A stretch of DNA of 36,117 nucleotides from Polaromonas sp. (GCF_012927485.1 NZ_JABBPC010000016.1:1-36117); one strand, 5' to 3'; counted from the stretch's first letter, positions 7,789 to 17,316 are shown. A program made the numbers and translations. Notes: a model not told the origin generated them from the letters alone.

Positions 7789-8508
7789 CTACTCTGCGTC
7801 CGACCACGTCGCCTGAACCCGCGGCGGCGCCACGGCGCACAAATAATCAACCAGGGTTTTGCTGGGTTCGTCGCGAAACTCGCCCGTCCGGCCGTCCACG
7901 GCGCATACGCTGCCGATGCGGTCCATACGAAAAGTTCTGAAGTCGTGGCGACTCTCGCACCAGGCCGCCAGCGTCCAGACCCTGCCCCAATAAAAACAAC
8001 CCAGCGGCCGAAGGGTGCGCTGGCTCAATTGATCGCTGGCATCGCGGTAGTCCACCAGCAGCTTGCGGTGGGCTCGCACCGCCTCGCGCAGGGTTTGGAG
8101 CGTGATCTGCACGGCAGGCTCCAGCCCTAGCGGAGGTGCATAAATTGCCATGCTTTGCGCCGCTACCCTGGCGGCGGGGGGCAACACCGACAGGATTTTG
8201 CTCAAACCCGCTTGCGAGGCTTGCGCCAACGCCGGGTCTTGCCAGACCAGCGCCATGCGCACCGAGGCCACCAGCGCCCGCGCCTCGTCATGGGTGAACA
8301 TCAGCGGCGGCAGATCAAACCCCGCCCCCAGCCGATAACCGACACCCGCCTCGCCTTCGATCGGTACACCTTGGTGCTGCAGGTCGGCGATGTCACGGTA
8401 CACCGTGCGCTCGGATACTTCCAGCCGCTGCGCAAGATGCGCCGCTGTGGTCAGGCGACGGCCCCGGATGAGTTGGACAATTTGAAACAGGCGGTCGGCA
8501 CGGCGCAT
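7789..8508 (-). CDS. YafY-family (WYL-domain) DeoR-type transcriptional regulator
   Basis: This is a 239-residue regulator. The N-terminal helix-turn-helix (residues about 1-55) includes TTAAHLAQRLEVSERTVYRD. The C-terminal WYL domain (about 120-225) includes KLLVDYRDASD, RPLGCFYWGRVWTLAAWCE and DFRTFRMDRIG. WYL regulators bind a small ligand or nucleic acid and usually control their own or adjacent genes. The start MRRADRLFQ was chosen because this is where the family begins; a longer frame adds 16 residues that overlap the inverted repeat. It lies downstream of the VOC gene on the same strand, with 141 bases between them. Confidence 0.85.
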   Translation of the reverse strand: MRRADRLFQIVQLIRGRRLTTAAHLAQRLEVSERTVYRDIADLQHQGVPIEGEAGVGYRLGAGFDLPPLMFTHDEARALVASVRMALVWQDPALAQASQAGLSKILSVLPPAARVAAQSMAIYAPPLGLEPAVQITLQTLREAVRAHRKLLVDYRDASDQLSQRTLRPLGCFYWGRVWTLAAWCESRHDFRTFRMDRIGSVCAVDGRTGEFRDEPSKTLVDYLCAVAPPRVQATWSDAE

Positions 8509-8526
8509 GGGTCGTATATAAACTTT

Positions 8527-8540
8527 AGGTCTGTAGACCT
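8527..8540. promoter_or_regulatory. Inverted repeat in front of yafY, possible operator
   Basis: AGGTCT-GT-AGACCT is a dyad with two perfect 6-base arms, centred about 25 bases upstream of the chosen yafY start. Position and symmetry suit an autoregulatory operator for the helix-turn-helix protein. Binding is inference. Confidence 0.4.
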
Positions 8541-8649
8541 TATGATACTTGCACAAGCAGCTATTAAAACAATAGTGAACTGAGATGCAGCAAGGATAGC
8601 TCCGCCTGTATTGCTCACGGCAATCCAGTTGTTGCGCATGGCTTGGCCG

Positions 8650-9021
8650 TCACGCCAACGCGTGCAAACCGACCCGGTTGCCGTCCAAATCGGTGATGTG
8701 GGCAATGAAACCCATACCCGGCGGCAGCGCTTGGCGCGGCATGGCGATGTGTCCGCCCGCAGCGGTGACGCGTGCCAACACGGCATCCAGCGACGGCGAG
8801 GCATCCAGATAAATCAGGGTGCCGCCCGCGCTGGGCATCGGTGCCGTCGGCTCGGATATGATGGCGCCGCCCACGCCCTCGCCTTCATACGGAAACACGG
8901 CGCCTTCTGACGGCCCCATGGGCTCGCGGCGCATCTTGCAAGCCAGCACAGTTTCGTAAAAAGCCTGCGCCTGGTCAAGTTGAGCACTTGGAATTTCAAA
9001 CCAGCTGATAGCGTTTTTCAT
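8650..9021 (-). CDS. VOC-superfamily (glyoxalase/bleomycin-resistance-like) protein
   Basis: This is a 123-residue single-domain VOC protein. It begins MKNAISWFEIPSAQLDQAQA, the usual opening in which a beta strand leads to a helix around Phe-Tyr (AFYETVLACKM), and ends with FIAHITDLDGNRVGLHA, the closing metal-side strand. Family members act as dioxygenases, lyases, resistance proteins or have unknown substrates; nothing here fixes the substrate. A weak AGGAA precedes the ATG. YafY-type regulators frequently neighbour VOC genes, which supports a functional link. The ~290 bases between this start and livF (9022-9313) hold no recognisable gene. Confidence 0.8.
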   Translation of the reverse strand: MKNAISWFEIPSAQLDQAQAFYETVLACKMRREPMGPSEGAVFPYEGEGVGGAIISEPTAPMPSAGGTLIYLDASPSLDAVLARVTAAGGHIAMPRQALPPGMGFIAHITDLDGNRVGLHALA

Positions 9022-9313
9022 AAAGGATTCCTGATTTATTAAAGAAGCCTTGATGCTGCACCAGGGCTGCTGACAACGGGGAGTCAGGAGACTTGCGGCA
9101 ACCAGCCCGCCAGGTTGATGTGATAGCGCGTCGAGCAGCGCGTTCACGACGTTGCGATGACCAAGGCTTTCCGGCTCCGCGCCAGCGTTGGGCCACGCCA
9201 GCGACGGCGCCATTTCAGACGCTACGGCAGCAGCAGCGCGGCACCTCGTCGCGAACTTTTTCATGGCCCAAGCGACCATTCACGATCTGCCTCGGCTCGA
9301 CAGGGTGATCCGA

Positions 9314-10039
9314 TCAACCGCCCAGATACGCTTCCAGTACTTTCGGATCATGCAGCAGATTGCTACCGGTATCGGCCAACACAATGAGGCCGGTTTCAAG
9401 TACGTACCCATGGTGGGCGATGCGCAGCGCCTGTCGGACGTTTTGTTCGACCAACAGGATGGTCTGACCCGTGCCATTAATTTCCTTGACGATGCGGAAG
9501 ATTTCCTGCACCAGCAGCGGCGCAAGCCCCATCGACGGTTCGTCCAGCAGCAAGACACGCGGTTTTGCCATCAGGGCCCGGCCTATCGCCAGCATCTGCT
9601 GCTCGCCGCCGGACAAATTACCGGCCAGGCCCCGCATTCTTTGCTGCAATACCGGAAACAGCGAATACACCCATTCCAGATCCTTTTTCGCTTGCGCATT
9701 GTCCTTGCGGGTATAGGCACCGAGCGAGAGGTTTTCGGCGATCGTTAATGTGGTCAGGATGGCACGGCCTTCTGCGACCTGTACAACGCCGTTCTGGACG
9801 ATTTTGTGCGGCGACAGCTTGGTCAGATCGATATCATCGAGCAGGACCTTACCGCGCGTCGGCTTCAACAAACCGGACACTGCGAGCAACGTGGTGCTCT
9901 TTCCTGCGCCGTTGGCACCCACCAGCGCAGTGATCTCGCCTTCATTTAACGTCAGGTCGATGCCTTTAACCGCCTCAATATGACCATAGGCAACCGCCAG
10001 ATTCTGGATCCGTAAAATCGGCTTAGCGTTGACCTTCAT
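9314..10039 (-). CDS. livF: Branched-chain amino-acid-type ABC transporter ATP-binding protein LivF
   Basis: This 241-residue ATPase energises the importer from the cytoplasmic side. Walker A is GANGAGKSTT (about residues 37-46), the signature is LSGGEQQMLAIGRALM (about 140-155), Walker B is RVLLLDEPSMGLAP (about 159-172), and the switch region is ILLVEQNV with the following His. It overlaps livG by four bases and is the last gene of the operon. The pairing of two different ATPases (LivG and LivF) is characteristic of the hydrophobic amino acid transporter family. Confidence 0.93.
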   Translation of the reverse strand: MKVNAKPILRIQNLAVAYGHIEAVKGIDLTLNEGEITALVGANGAGKSTTLLAVSGLLKPTRGKVLLDDIDLTKLSPHKIVQNGVVQVAEGRAILTTLTIAENLSLGAYTRKDNAQAKKDLEWVYSLFPVLQQRMRGLAGNLSGGEQQMLAIGRALMAKPRVLLLDEPSMGLAPLLVQEIFRIVKEINGTGQTILLVEQNVRQALRIAHHGYVLETGLIVLADTGSNLLHDPKVLEAYLGG

Positions 10040-10797
10040 TCCGCTTCATCCTTGCCCAGATAGGCCTCGATCACTTCCTGATTACTCTTGATCTGATCCG
10101 GTGTGCCTTCGGCAATGATTCGGCCGAAATTCAGTACGGCGATGCGGTCACACAGGCCCATCACAAACCGCATGTCGTGCTCAATCATGAAGATGCTGTA
10201 ACCGCGTTGTTTGATATTCAGAATCTCGCGCATCAATTCGGTTTTTTCTGCCGGATTCATACCTGCCACAGGTTCATCGAGCAAAAGTAATTTTGGTTCG
10301 GTTGCGAGCGCACGGGCGAATTCCAGCTTGCGCTGTTCACCATAAGACAGACTGTCGGCGAGCATTTCCGCCTTGTGTTCAAGCCGAACCCACGACAGCA
10401 GTTCCAGTGCCCTGACGCGCGCCCTCGCTTCTATCCTGCGATAGGGCCCTAAATTGAACAGGAGGTCCGAAAAACCATAGTTCATCTGATCATGCATACC
10501 GACCACCACGTTTTCGAGCAGCGTCATGTCCTTGAACACGCGGATGTTCTGGAAGGTTCGGGCGATGCCGCGTTTAGTGATCTTGTGAGGGGCTATGGTG
10601 CTGATGTCCTGGCCGTTGAATTCGATCCCGCCGCCGGAGGCCCGCAGCAAGCCGGTTATCAAATTAAATACCGTGGTTTTACCGGCCCCATTGGGTCCGA
10701 TCAATCCGAAAATACCACCTTGGGGAACATTGAAATTGACGTCTTGCAACACCTGTAGGCCGCCGAAGTGCTTGCTTATTTTGTTAAGTTTCAGCAT
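10036..10797 (-). CDS. livG: Branched-chain amino-acid-type ABC transporter ATP-binding protein LivG
   Basis: This 253-residue ATPase is the partner of LivF. Walker A is GPNGAGKTTVFN, followed by the LivG-typical long insertion (KRGIARTFQNIRVFKDMTLL), the signature LSYGEQRKLEFARAL and Walker B LLLLDEPVAGMNP. The C-terminus ends in a region typical of LivG (IAEGTPDQIKSNQEVIEAYL). The start overlaps the livM stop by one base and the stop overlaps livF, so translation of the three is coupled. Confidence 0.93.
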   Translation of the reverse strand: MLKLNKISKHFGGLQVLQDVNFNVPQGGIFGLIGPNGAGKTTVFNLITGLLRASGGGIEFNGQDISTIAPHKITKRGIARTFQNIRVFKDMTLLENVVVGMHDQMNYGFSDLLFNLGPYRRIEARARVRALELLSWVRLEHKAEMLADSLSYGEQRKLEFARALATEPKLLLLDEPVAGMNPAEKTELMREILNIKQRGYSIFMIEHDMRFVMGLCDRIAVLNFGRIIAEGTPDQIKSNQEVIEAYLGKDEAE

Positions 10798-11690
10798 CAG
10801 GCCACCTCTTTAGTCTGGCTCTGTTTATAGGCCCGCCTGCGCCGGAAGAAACCAAGAATGCGACGGGGTTCCCAGATTCCTTGTGGCAGATACAGCACCA
10901 CCAGTACCAAAATCAGGCCGTTGGCTGCCAGACGGAAATCCCGGAACTGGCGCAGTACCTCCGGCAACAGGGTCAGCACCGTGGCGCCGAGAGTGGGTCC
11001 GATCAGGTTGCTGGTGCCGCCGAACACGGCCATCGTGAGGATGTCAACGGCGTTTTCAAAAGCATAATTGCCTGGCCCGATGGTGAAGGTGTAGTGCGCG
11101 TTTAGACCGCCAGCGACGCCGGCAATAGCGGCCCCGGTGACGAACGCCAGGAGCTTGTAGCCCGCGACGTTGATACCCATCAAGCGGGCGGCAATTTCAT
11201 CAGCCTTGATCGCCTCAAACGCGCGCCCGATTCGGGAGCGCCGCATTCGCCCCAGCACATACAGCGTGATGCCCAACAGCAGCGCGATGTGCCACCACTC
11301 GGTCTTCAGTGGAATGCCGTTGAGTCCCATCGGGCCGCCGGTCACATCAAGGTTCAATACGACGACTCTGACCACTTCGCCGAAGCCGAGGGTCGCCATC
11401 GCCAGATACACGCCGGACAGGCGCAACGTCGGAATGCCAATGATCAGCGCGACCAGCGCCGGCAACACGCCGGCGGCAGCTAGCGCGATTGGAAATGGCA
11501 AGCCGGTTTGCATGCTAATCATCGCTGCGGCGTAGGCGCCGATGCCCATGAATGCAGCATTTGCCAGCGACAGCAAACCGCATGACAGGGTGACGTAAAT
11601 GGACAGCGCCAGCATGGCATTGACGCCAATTCCGAAGATGACGGTGTTATAGGTAGCCCAGAACCCGTCCCACCATTCAAGCACTCCCAT
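10797..11690 (-). CDS. livM: Branched-chain amino-acid-type ABC transporter permease LivM
   Basis: This 297-residue inner-membrane permease has about eight hydrophobic helices. Family sequence includes LSCGLLSLANAAFMGIGAYA near the N-terminus and the cytoplasmic coupling region RMRRSRIGRAFEAIKADEIA followed by LMGINVAGYKLLAF. It is shorter than E. coli LivM because it lacks that protein's long N-terminal extension, which is normal for most homologues. It is separated from livH by three bases and overlaps livG. Confidence 0.92.
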   Translation of the reverse strand: MGVLEWWDGFWATYNTVIFGIGVNAMLALSIYVTLSCGLLSLANAAFMGIGAYAAAMISMQTGLPFPIALAAAGVLPALVALIIGIPTLRLSGVYLAMATLGFGEVVRVVVLNLDVTGGPMGLNGIPLKTEWWHIALLLGITLYVLGRMRRSRIGRAFEAIKADEIAARLMGINVAGYKLLAFVTGAAIAGVAGGLNAHYTFTIGPGNYAFENAVDILTMAVFGGTSNLIGPTLGATVLTLLPEVLRQFRDFRLAANGLILVLVVLYLPQGIWEPRRILGFFRRRRAYKQSQTKEVA

Positions 11691-11693
11691 CTG

Positions 11694-12575
11694 TTAGGCC
11701 TTTCGTTCCAGCACTTTGCCGAACATGCCCGAGGGACGGATCAACAAAATCAAAAACAGTAATCCGAATCCCACGGCGTCGCGAAAATCGCTGGAAATAT
11801 AGGCTACTGTCAACACTTCGGCGAAGCCCAGAAACAATCCGGCGAACATGGCGCCGCGAATGTCCCCCATGCCGCCCAGGATGATCACGGCAATCCCTTT
11901 GTGCAGCATGGGCTGCCCCATGAAAGGGGAAATTGCATTGAACGACAAGCCGACCAGAACGCCGGCGGCACCGCCCAATGCAGCCGCTGAAAACGACGTC
12001 AGGTAAAACAAACCTTCCACATTGATGCCCAGCAGATAAGCTGCTTTCGGTGATTCGGCGATCGCGCGGAGCGCCCGACCTAATTGAGTACGGCGCATGA
12101 TCGCCAGCAGCACCGCCATCAACAAAAACGAAATCACGACGATGCCGACCTGTACCGCAGTGACGTGCAATTGGCCCAGACTGATGCTTTCCTCGGGAAT
12201 GGTGCCGACTGGGAAACGTTTGTTTTCAGCGCCGAACAAGCCTTGCGCCAAGTTGGTCAGGATAATGGCGATACCAATAGTGGCGATCATCGGCGCCAGG
12301 TGCGGTGCATTGCGCCCACGCAGCGGTTTCAGTACCAAAAAGTCCACCAGTAAGCCAATCAGGCCCGTCACCAGCATCGCCACCAAAAGCCCGGTCCAAA
12401 GTGGCATCGCGAGTTGGTCTACTACCAGCAGGGCCACATAACTGCCCAGCATGAAGATCGCGCCGTGCGAGAGATTGATAACGCCAAGTACCCCGAAGAC
12501 TAGTGTGAAGCCAAGCGCGAATAGCGCATAGACGCTGCCGAGGGAGAGGGCGTTAATAAGTTGTTGTGCAAGCAT
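11694..12575 (-). CDS. livH: Branched-chain amino-acid-type ABC transporter permease LivH
   Basis: This 293-residue inner-membrane permease is the partner of LivM. It starts MLAQQLINALSLGSVYALFA and continues into the typical GVINLSHGAIFMLGSYVA segment. The coupling helix RRTQLGRALRAIAESPKAA is present, as is the C-terminal FGLLFLILLIRPSGMFG. About eight membrane helices are visible. It follows livK after a ~105-base gap that contains a hairpin, which may lower expression of the permeases relative to the binding protein. Confidence 0.92.
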   Translation of the reverse strand: MLAQQLINALSLGSVYALFALGFTLVFGVLGVINLSHGAIFMLGSYVALLVVDQLAMPLWTGLLVAMLVTGLIGLLVDFLVLKPLRGRNAPHLAPMIATIGIAIILTNLAQGLFGAENKRFPVGTIPEESISLGQLHVTAVQVGIVVISFLLMAVLLAIMRRTQLGRALRAIAESPKAAYLLGINVEGLFYLTSFSAAALGGAAGVLVGLSFNAISPFMGQPMLHKGIAVIILGGMGDIRGAMFAGLFLGFAEVLTVAYISSDFRDAVGFGLLFLILLIRPSGMFGKVLERKA

Positions 12576-12649
12576 AAATTGAGGAGCCTGCTATCTGGCA
12601 CGGCGGGTCACCATGACGAGTTGTCGATGGATCGATGATTATAAATTTC

Positions 12650-12666
12650 CCCGCCTATTCGGCGGG
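12650..12666 (-). terminator. Hairpin between livK and livH
   Basis: CCCGCC-tattc-GGCGGG on the plus strand forms a GC-only six-pair stem just after the livK stop, in the 105-base gap before livH. On the transcript it is followed by gaaattt rather than a clean U-run. It is best read as a partial terminator or mRNA-stabilising stem, which would favour excess binding protein over permease. Confidence 0.45.
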
Positions 12667-12681
12667 CGGGGCGGGAACTGC

Positions 12682-13839
12682 TTACTTCAGCTGTACAAAC
12701 TTGCCATTCTTTGCGATGTTGACGGTGGCCTCTTGCTGGGCGTCATAGCCTACTTCCTTGCCCGCCACTGCGGGCGCCTTGCGGAACGTGAATTTTCCAG
12801 TCGCCCCTTCGATCTTGACGGCGGGCAGGGCGTCACGCAGTGCAACCCGGTCCTTGTCCAGCGCACCTGACAACTTCACGTTGGCAAGCGCTGCAGCGAC
12901 GATGTGTAGCGCGTCATAAGCTTGTGCTGCAAACTGATCTGGATCGGAACCGAATTTTGCCTTGTAAGCGGTCATGAACGCCTTGTTGGCAGGGGTCGCG
13001 TTTTCCGATGACCATGGACTACCCATTACGGTATCGTCACCGGCTTTTTTCGAGATTTCAAAAAGCTTGGGTGAATTGAGGCCATTACCGCCGATGAACG
13101 GCTGTTTCATGCCCAATGTTCGGGTTTGCAGCATGATATTGGCGGCCTCTTCGGCCAGGCAGGAGCAGACAATGGCATCCGGATTGCCTCCCTTGATCTT
13201 GGTGAGTTGCGCCTTGAAGTCGACGTCGCCCTTGGCATAAGTCTCAGTGCCCGTCACGATGATCTTCTGTTTCTCCAGCGTCGCTTTAAAGACTTCATAG
13301 CCGCTCTTGGTGAACGCGTCGTCGTTACCGTAAATCACCGCAACTTTCTTGATGCCGAAATGCTTGACAGCTACGCGAGTGGTGACTGGCAGAACGTCGG
13401 CTTCCATGACCGAGTTTCGGAACGTGAACGGGCCCATGGCCGTGATGCCGTCGGCCGTGTTACTGGTGCCGAATGCGACCACGTGAGCGGAGTTGGCGAT
13501 CGGGTCAGCCGCAAAGGCAGAGTTGGAAAGAGTGGGGCCGAACACCAGCAACACTTTGTCCTGAAAAATCAACTTTTTGAAAACGGTGATTGCTTCTTCT
13601 TTTTTGCCTTGCTCGTCTTCCACGACCAGTGCCAATTTATTGCCGTTAACGCCACCTTTGGCATTGACCTCATCGGCGGCCAGAGTGAAGCCGTTCTTGA
13701 TAGCAATGCCGTATTTGGCAGCCGGGCCGGTCAGCGCTGCAGCAACGCCGAGTTTGACATCGGCGGCGATCGCACTGCCGACGAGACATACGCTCAGGAG
13801 CGCAAATGATGATTTTTTCAACAGGGTTTTACTTTGCAT
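12682..13839 (-). CDS. livK: Branched-chain amino-acid-type ABC transporter periplasmic substrate-binding protein
   Basis: This 385-residue protein begins MQSKTLLKKSSFALLSVCLV, a classic signal peptide with likely cleavage after AIA (about residue 25). The mature part is a type I periplasmic binding fold: VKLGVAAALTGPAAKYGI, then KLALVVEDEQGKKEEAI, and later VAVIYGNDDAFTKSGYEVF. It captures ligand in the periplasm and delivers it to LivHM. The ligand may be Leu/Ile/Val or another amide or amino acid; the sequence does not decide. The start is set by the signal peptide; the open frame further upstream is not protein-like. It is the first gene of the operon. Confidence 0.9.
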   Translation of the reverse strand: MQSKTLLKKSSFALLSVCLVGSAIAADVKLGVAAALTGPAAKYGIAIKNGFTLAADEVNAKGGVNGNKLALVVEDEQGKKEEAITVFKKLIFQDKVLLVFGPTLSNSAFAADPIANSAHVVAFGTSNTADGITAMGPFTFRNSVMEADVLPVTTRVAVKHFGIKKVAVIYGNDDAFTKSGYEVFKATLEKQKIIVTGTETYAKGDVDFKAQLTKIKGGNPDAIVCSCLAEEAANIMLQTRTLGMKQPFIGGNGLNSPKLFEISKKAGDDTVMGSPWSSENATPANKAFMTAYKAKFGSDPDQFAAQAYDALHIVAAALANVKLSGALDKDRVALRDALPAVKIEGATGKFTFRKAPAVAGKEVGYDAQQEATVNIAKNGKFVQLK

Positions 13840-14632
13840 AGTGCACTCCGGAATAGTGGGTAAATGGTATTGAAAGATAGGGTGTACGGCGTTTTTCACG
13901 CGACAAAAAGCGGGAAAAGCCCGACTGCTGCGGCCCAATACTATGCGATTTTGACTGATACCGGCCCCAATACGGAAGGCACCGCTTGAAGAAGTGTCGC
14001 AGCCGACGCCTGATTGACGCTTGGATGAGCCCATGCTCCGATGGGGGACTCGCTCCCAGACTTCTGGGTAGACGCCCGCCCGCTGTGGCTGAGGGAGAAG
14101 CTCGGCGGGTCCGTCGCCGCATAGCACGGTGGTTCAATTTCGCCGCTTCCCGCACACTGTTGGCCTGAGCTGATCAAGCGCATCTTCTTCAAAATGGCAA
14201 GAATCTTTCAGCCCTCTATTTCGGTCAAATCGGTTGAGGAAATGAAGGCCCGCATTTTAAAGGGTTTGCCGCGTTCAGGGCCTCACAGGTCGTGTTTCGC
14301 CAGAACCCGGTTGACTGCAGCGCAATCTCACGGGTCTCTATAGCCAGGAAACGAACTGCTAATCTGCCAGTCATAGGGGAAAGTGAGGGATTTTTGGATT
14401 CCTTTTCAGTCTATGGGGTCAAGCGATGCCTCTGTATATTTCAGTCTGGATACCTTGACGAGCGATGATCTGGTGTTGACTGAAGCGCACAACCGATATC
14501 AATGGGATTTAAATAGTTGCCTTGACAGGCATCACTGACCTGCAGGACCAACTTGTCTCACCACTGATTTTGATAGAAATTCCGACAGTGGGTTGATGTA
14601 CTCAATTTGCGTGCGGGATGGCATAGAAATGT
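13840..14632. other. Long intergenic region between livK and cheR
   Basis: These 793 bases lie between two divergent operons. The livK promoter should lie at the left end and the cheR promoter at the right. No protein-like frame with a recognisable motif is visible on either strand. A near-perfect palindrome CCCAGA-CT-TCTGGG lies at 14055-14068. No sigma-28 site (TAAA-N15-GCCGATAA) is visible before cheR, and the candidate -35 boxes (TTGACA at 14522) lack a convincing -10. cheA, cheW and receptor genes, which often precede cheR, are absent here. Confidence 0.5.
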
Positions 14633-15502
14633 ATGAACACAACATCGCACATTGGTACGATCTCCGCGGCGATTCCAGAGTTTCTTCTCACCGACCATGA
14701 TTTTTCTAAAATACGCACGCTGATATACCAACGTGCCGGAATAGCGCTGGGCGATCAAAAACGTCAAATGGTGTACGGTCGGCTCTCGCGGCGGTTGCGG
14801 GAGCTTGGGCTCAAGGAGTTCTCGACCTATCTGCGCTTACTCGAAACCGACCCAAACATGGGTGAGTGGCAATTGTTTACCAATGCTTTAACCACCAACC
14901 TGACGGCGTTCTTTCGCGAGGCCCACCATTTTCCTGTACTTGCGGAGCACGCACGACGGTGCCCCCAGCCCGTCAGCGTCTGGTGTTCTGCGGCTTCCAC
15001 CGGCGAAGAGCCCTACTCGATTGCGATGACGCTGATTGAGGCGCTGGGTAGTCGTGCCGGCGCTGCCAATGTGTTGGCCACCGACATCGATACCCAAGTG
15101 CTTGCCAAGGCGGCTGCAGGCGTTTTTACCCTGGAGCAGGTTAGCAAGCTGCCCCTGGAACGTCTCAAGCGATTTTTCCTGAAAGGCGCCGGTGTGCAGG
15201 CAGGAAAAGTATTGATACGGCCGGAAGTGGCAGCGATGGTGAAGTTCGAGCAGCTCAATTTACTGGATCCTCATTGGGCACTGAAGGACCCGTTTGACGC
15301 CATCTTCTGCCGCAACGTGATGATTTATTTCGACAAGCCGACGCAAGGGAAAATTTTGCAGCGCTTTGTGCCGCTGCTGAAGCCGCATGGTTTGTTGTTT
15401 GCCGGTCACTCTGAAAACTTTTCTTTTGCCGGTCAGGCGATCCGATTGCGCAGTCAGACCGTTTATGAATTGGCGTCTAACCCTATCAAGGAGGTGGCAT
15501 GA
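14633..15502 (+). CDS. cheR: Chemotaxis protein methyltransferase CheR
   Basis: This 289-residue enzyme methylates glutamates on chemoreceptors using S-adenosylmethionine. The N-terminal helical domain (about 20-90) includes [20 protein letters not shown] and the basic helix [12 protein letters not shown] that meets the receptor. The C-terminal SAM domain shows [20 protein letters not shown] (about 117-136), [14 protein letters not shown], and [18 protein letters not shown]. Its stop overlaps cheD. It is the first gene of the chemotaxis-flagellar run on this strand. Confidence 0.95.
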   Translation: MNTTSHIGTISAAIPEFLLTDHDFSKIRTLIYQRAGIALGDQKRQMVYGRLSRRLRELGLKEFSTYLRLLETDPNMGEWQLFTNALTTNLTAFFREAHHFPVLAEHARRCPQPVSVWCSAASTGEEPYSIAMTLIEALGSRAGAANVLATDIDTQVLAKAAAGVFTLEQVSKLPLERLKRFFLKGAGVQAGKVLIRPEVAAMVKFEQLNLLDPHWALKDPFDAIFCRNVMIYFDKPTQGKILQRFVPLLKPHGLLFAGHSENFSFAGQAIRLRSQTVYELASNPIKEVA

Positions 15503-16158
15503 ATTTGGTGGCGGGGGAGTTTGTCGCCACCCACCATTATTTTGACCGTGAGTTCGGGATCGCAGCGGTCAAGCTGCTACCGGGGGAATATTACGTCACC
15601 GCCAAAAATATGGTGTTGACAACCGTACTAGGATCGTGCGTATCAGCTTGTGTGCGTGACAGTACGGCCGGTATTGGCGGGATGAACCACTTTATGCTGC
15701 CTGACGATGCGGATCCGACGTCCCGGGACGCCACCGCATCCATGCGGTATGGCGCTTATGCCATGGAGATGCTGCTCAATGAATTGTTCAAGGCCGGCGC
15801 TAGACGCGAAAGACTGGAAGCGAAAGTATTTGGTGGCGGTGCCGTGCTGCCCAATATGACAATGCTCAATATTGGTGACCGCAACGCCACTTTTGTGCTG
15901 CGCTATCTGCAGATGGAGCAGATCCAGATAGCCGCTCAGGATTTGCGGGGTGGGCTGCCGCGTCGCATTAATTATTTTCCTGAAACTGGCAGAGTAGCCG
16001 TGCGCAAGCTTCGTAATCAGAACGATGTGTTGCTGGTGCAGCGTGAGGAGCAGGCGTTGGCCCAGGCACTGGTCAGTCAGCAAGACCAAAATAACGTGGT
16101 GCTCTTTGACAGGGGGCGTCCACGCCACGGTCTCACCAAAAAAAGCGGCATCCTATGA
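15499..16158 (+). CDS. cheD: Chemoreceptor glutamine deamidase CheD
   Basis: This 219-residue enzyme deamidates receptor glutamines to glutamates, creating methylation sites. The catalytic Cys47 is in [14 protein letters not shown] and His64 in [11 protein letters not shown], as in characterised Che[11 protein letters not shown] (about 110-119) is also conserved. It overlaps cheR and cheB by four bases each, so the three adaptation enzymes are translationally coupled. The C-terminal ~40 residues are longer and less conserved than the catalytic core. Confidence 0.94.
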   Translation: MNLVAGEFVATHHYFDREFGIAAVKLLPGEYYVTAKNMVLTTVLGSCVSACVRDSTAGIGGMNHFMLPDDADPTSRDATASMRYGAYAMEMLLNELFKAGARRERLEAKVFGGGAVLPNMTMLNIGDRNATFVLRYLQMEQIQIAAQDLRGGLPRRINYFPETGRVAVRKLRNQNDVLLVQREEQALAQALVSQQDQNNVVLFDRGRPRHGLTKKSGIL

Positions 16159-17240
16159 GCGTCGATAAAATCAAGGTTCTGTGTGTCGACGACTCGGCAT
16201 TGATACGAAGTTTGATGACGGAAATTATCAACAGTCAGCCTGACATGATCGTGGTGGCAACGGCCTCCGATCCCCTCATCGCTCGTGATCTGGTCAAGAA
16301 GCATAATCCGGACGTCATGACGCTGGACGTTGAAATGCCCCGCATGGACGGGTTGGAGTTTCTCGAAAAACTCATGCGTTTGCGACCTATGCCGGTGCTG
16401 ATGGTGTCGTCCGTTACCGAACGGGGATCGGAAGCGGCACTGCGCGCCTTAGAACTCGGGGCGATCGACTTTGTCACCAAGCCGCGATTTGACATACGGG
16501 ATGGCCTGCTGGCCTACACGGACTTGATTGCCCACAAGATTCGTGTTGCCGCTAGCGCCCGAATGCTACCCGGGCGGTCCGCAGCGAAGGGGCTCAGTCG
16601 GACGGTGTTGGCAGATGCGCCGATGCTTCACAGTCCGTTGTTGAGCATCCAGAAGCTCATTGTTATCGGCGCATCCACCGGGGGAACCGAGGCCATCCGG
16701 GAGCTATTGCAACCCCTGCCACCGGACAGTCCGGGCATCCTGATTGCGCAACACATGCCGGCCGGCTTTACCAAATCTTTTGCGCAGCGCCTCAACAACT
16801 TGTGTCGTCTGACGGTATCGGAGGCGGTGCATGGTGAGCGAATAGTGCCCGGCAATGCCTACATCGCGCCAGGCGGATTCCATTTGTCGTTGACACACAG
16901 TGGCGCAAATTACGTTACGCGAGTAGACCAAGCGCTGCCGGTGAATCGGCATCGCCCCTCTATTGACGTGTTGTTCGATTCCGCCGCAAAACATGCTGGG
17001 AAAAATGCCATTGGCATAATTCTGACCGGCATGGGCCGCGATGGTGCGGAAGGATTGCTGCGTATGCGGCAGGCCGGTGCCCATACACTGGCACAAGACG
17101 AGGCCAGTTGCGTGGTGTTTGGCATGCCGCGAGAATCGATCGCCATTGGAGCTGCGAGCGAGGTTGTTCCGATACAGGAAATGAGTCAGCGCTTAATGGC
17201 TCATCTGCGCTCGCTGGCTGAGCCGGCTGATCGGGCATAG
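16155..17240 (+). CDS. cheB: Chemotaxis response regulator / protein-glutamate methylesterase CheB
   Basis: This is a 361-residue two-domain enzyme. The receiver domain (about 1-125) has the acceptor Asp58 in [19 protein letters not shown] and Lys in FVTKPRFD. The methylesterase domain (about 165-355) has the catalytic triad Ser174 ([11 protein letters not shown]), His200 ([10 protein letters not shown]) and Asp296 ([11 protein letters not shown]). When phosphorylated by CheA it demethylates receptors, opposing CheR. It overlaps cheD, and a 76-base gap separates it from cheY, so CheY may be translated independently. Confidence 0.96.
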   Translation: MSVDKIKVLCVDDSALIRSLMTEIINSQPDMIVVATASDPLIARDLVKKHNPDVMTLDVEMPRMDGLEFLEKLMRLRPMPVLMVSSVTERGSEAALRALELGAIDFVTKPRFDIRDGLLAYTDLIAHKIRVAASARMLPGRSAAKGLSRTVLADAPMLHSPLLSIQKLIVIGASTGGTEAIRELLQPLPPDSPGILIAQHMPAGFTKSFAQRLNNLCRLTVSEAVHGERIVPGNAYIAPGGFHLSLTHSGANYVTRVDQALPVNRHRPSIDVLFDSAAKHAGKNAIGIILTGMGRDGAEGLLRMRQAGAHTLAQDEASCVVFGMPRESIAIGAASEVVPIQEMSQRLMAHLRSLAEPADRA

Positions 17241-17316
17241 ACGCAGCGTGAAATTTTGTGAGTGTGCAGTAAGCCCGGCTGCAGGCTTAAGTTGGTAGTC
17301 AAATATTGGAGTGGAC

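Noticed and set aside
7597..8130. Plus-strand open frame of 177 codons opposite the YafY gene
   Set aside because: It is antisense to a well-supported WYL regulator and is rich in Arg/Pro/His as expected of a shadow frame.
13840..14127. 96-residue N-terminal extension of the liv binding protein
   Set aside because: The signal peptide at MQSKTLLKK sets the start; the extension has no family sequence.
14280..14410. Stretch resembling parts of a c-di-GMP-I (GEMM) riboswitch upstream of cheR, with GCGCAATCTCACGGGTCT and a nearby GGAAAC
   Set aside because: The first helix with its GCAAACC strand and the tetraloop/receptor pair could not be matched, so the similarity is probably chance; a covariance-model search would decide.
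17271..17288. Small hairpin AAGCC-CGGCTGCA-GGCTT between cheB and cheY
   Set aside because: Five-pair stem with no T-run; too weak to call a terminator.
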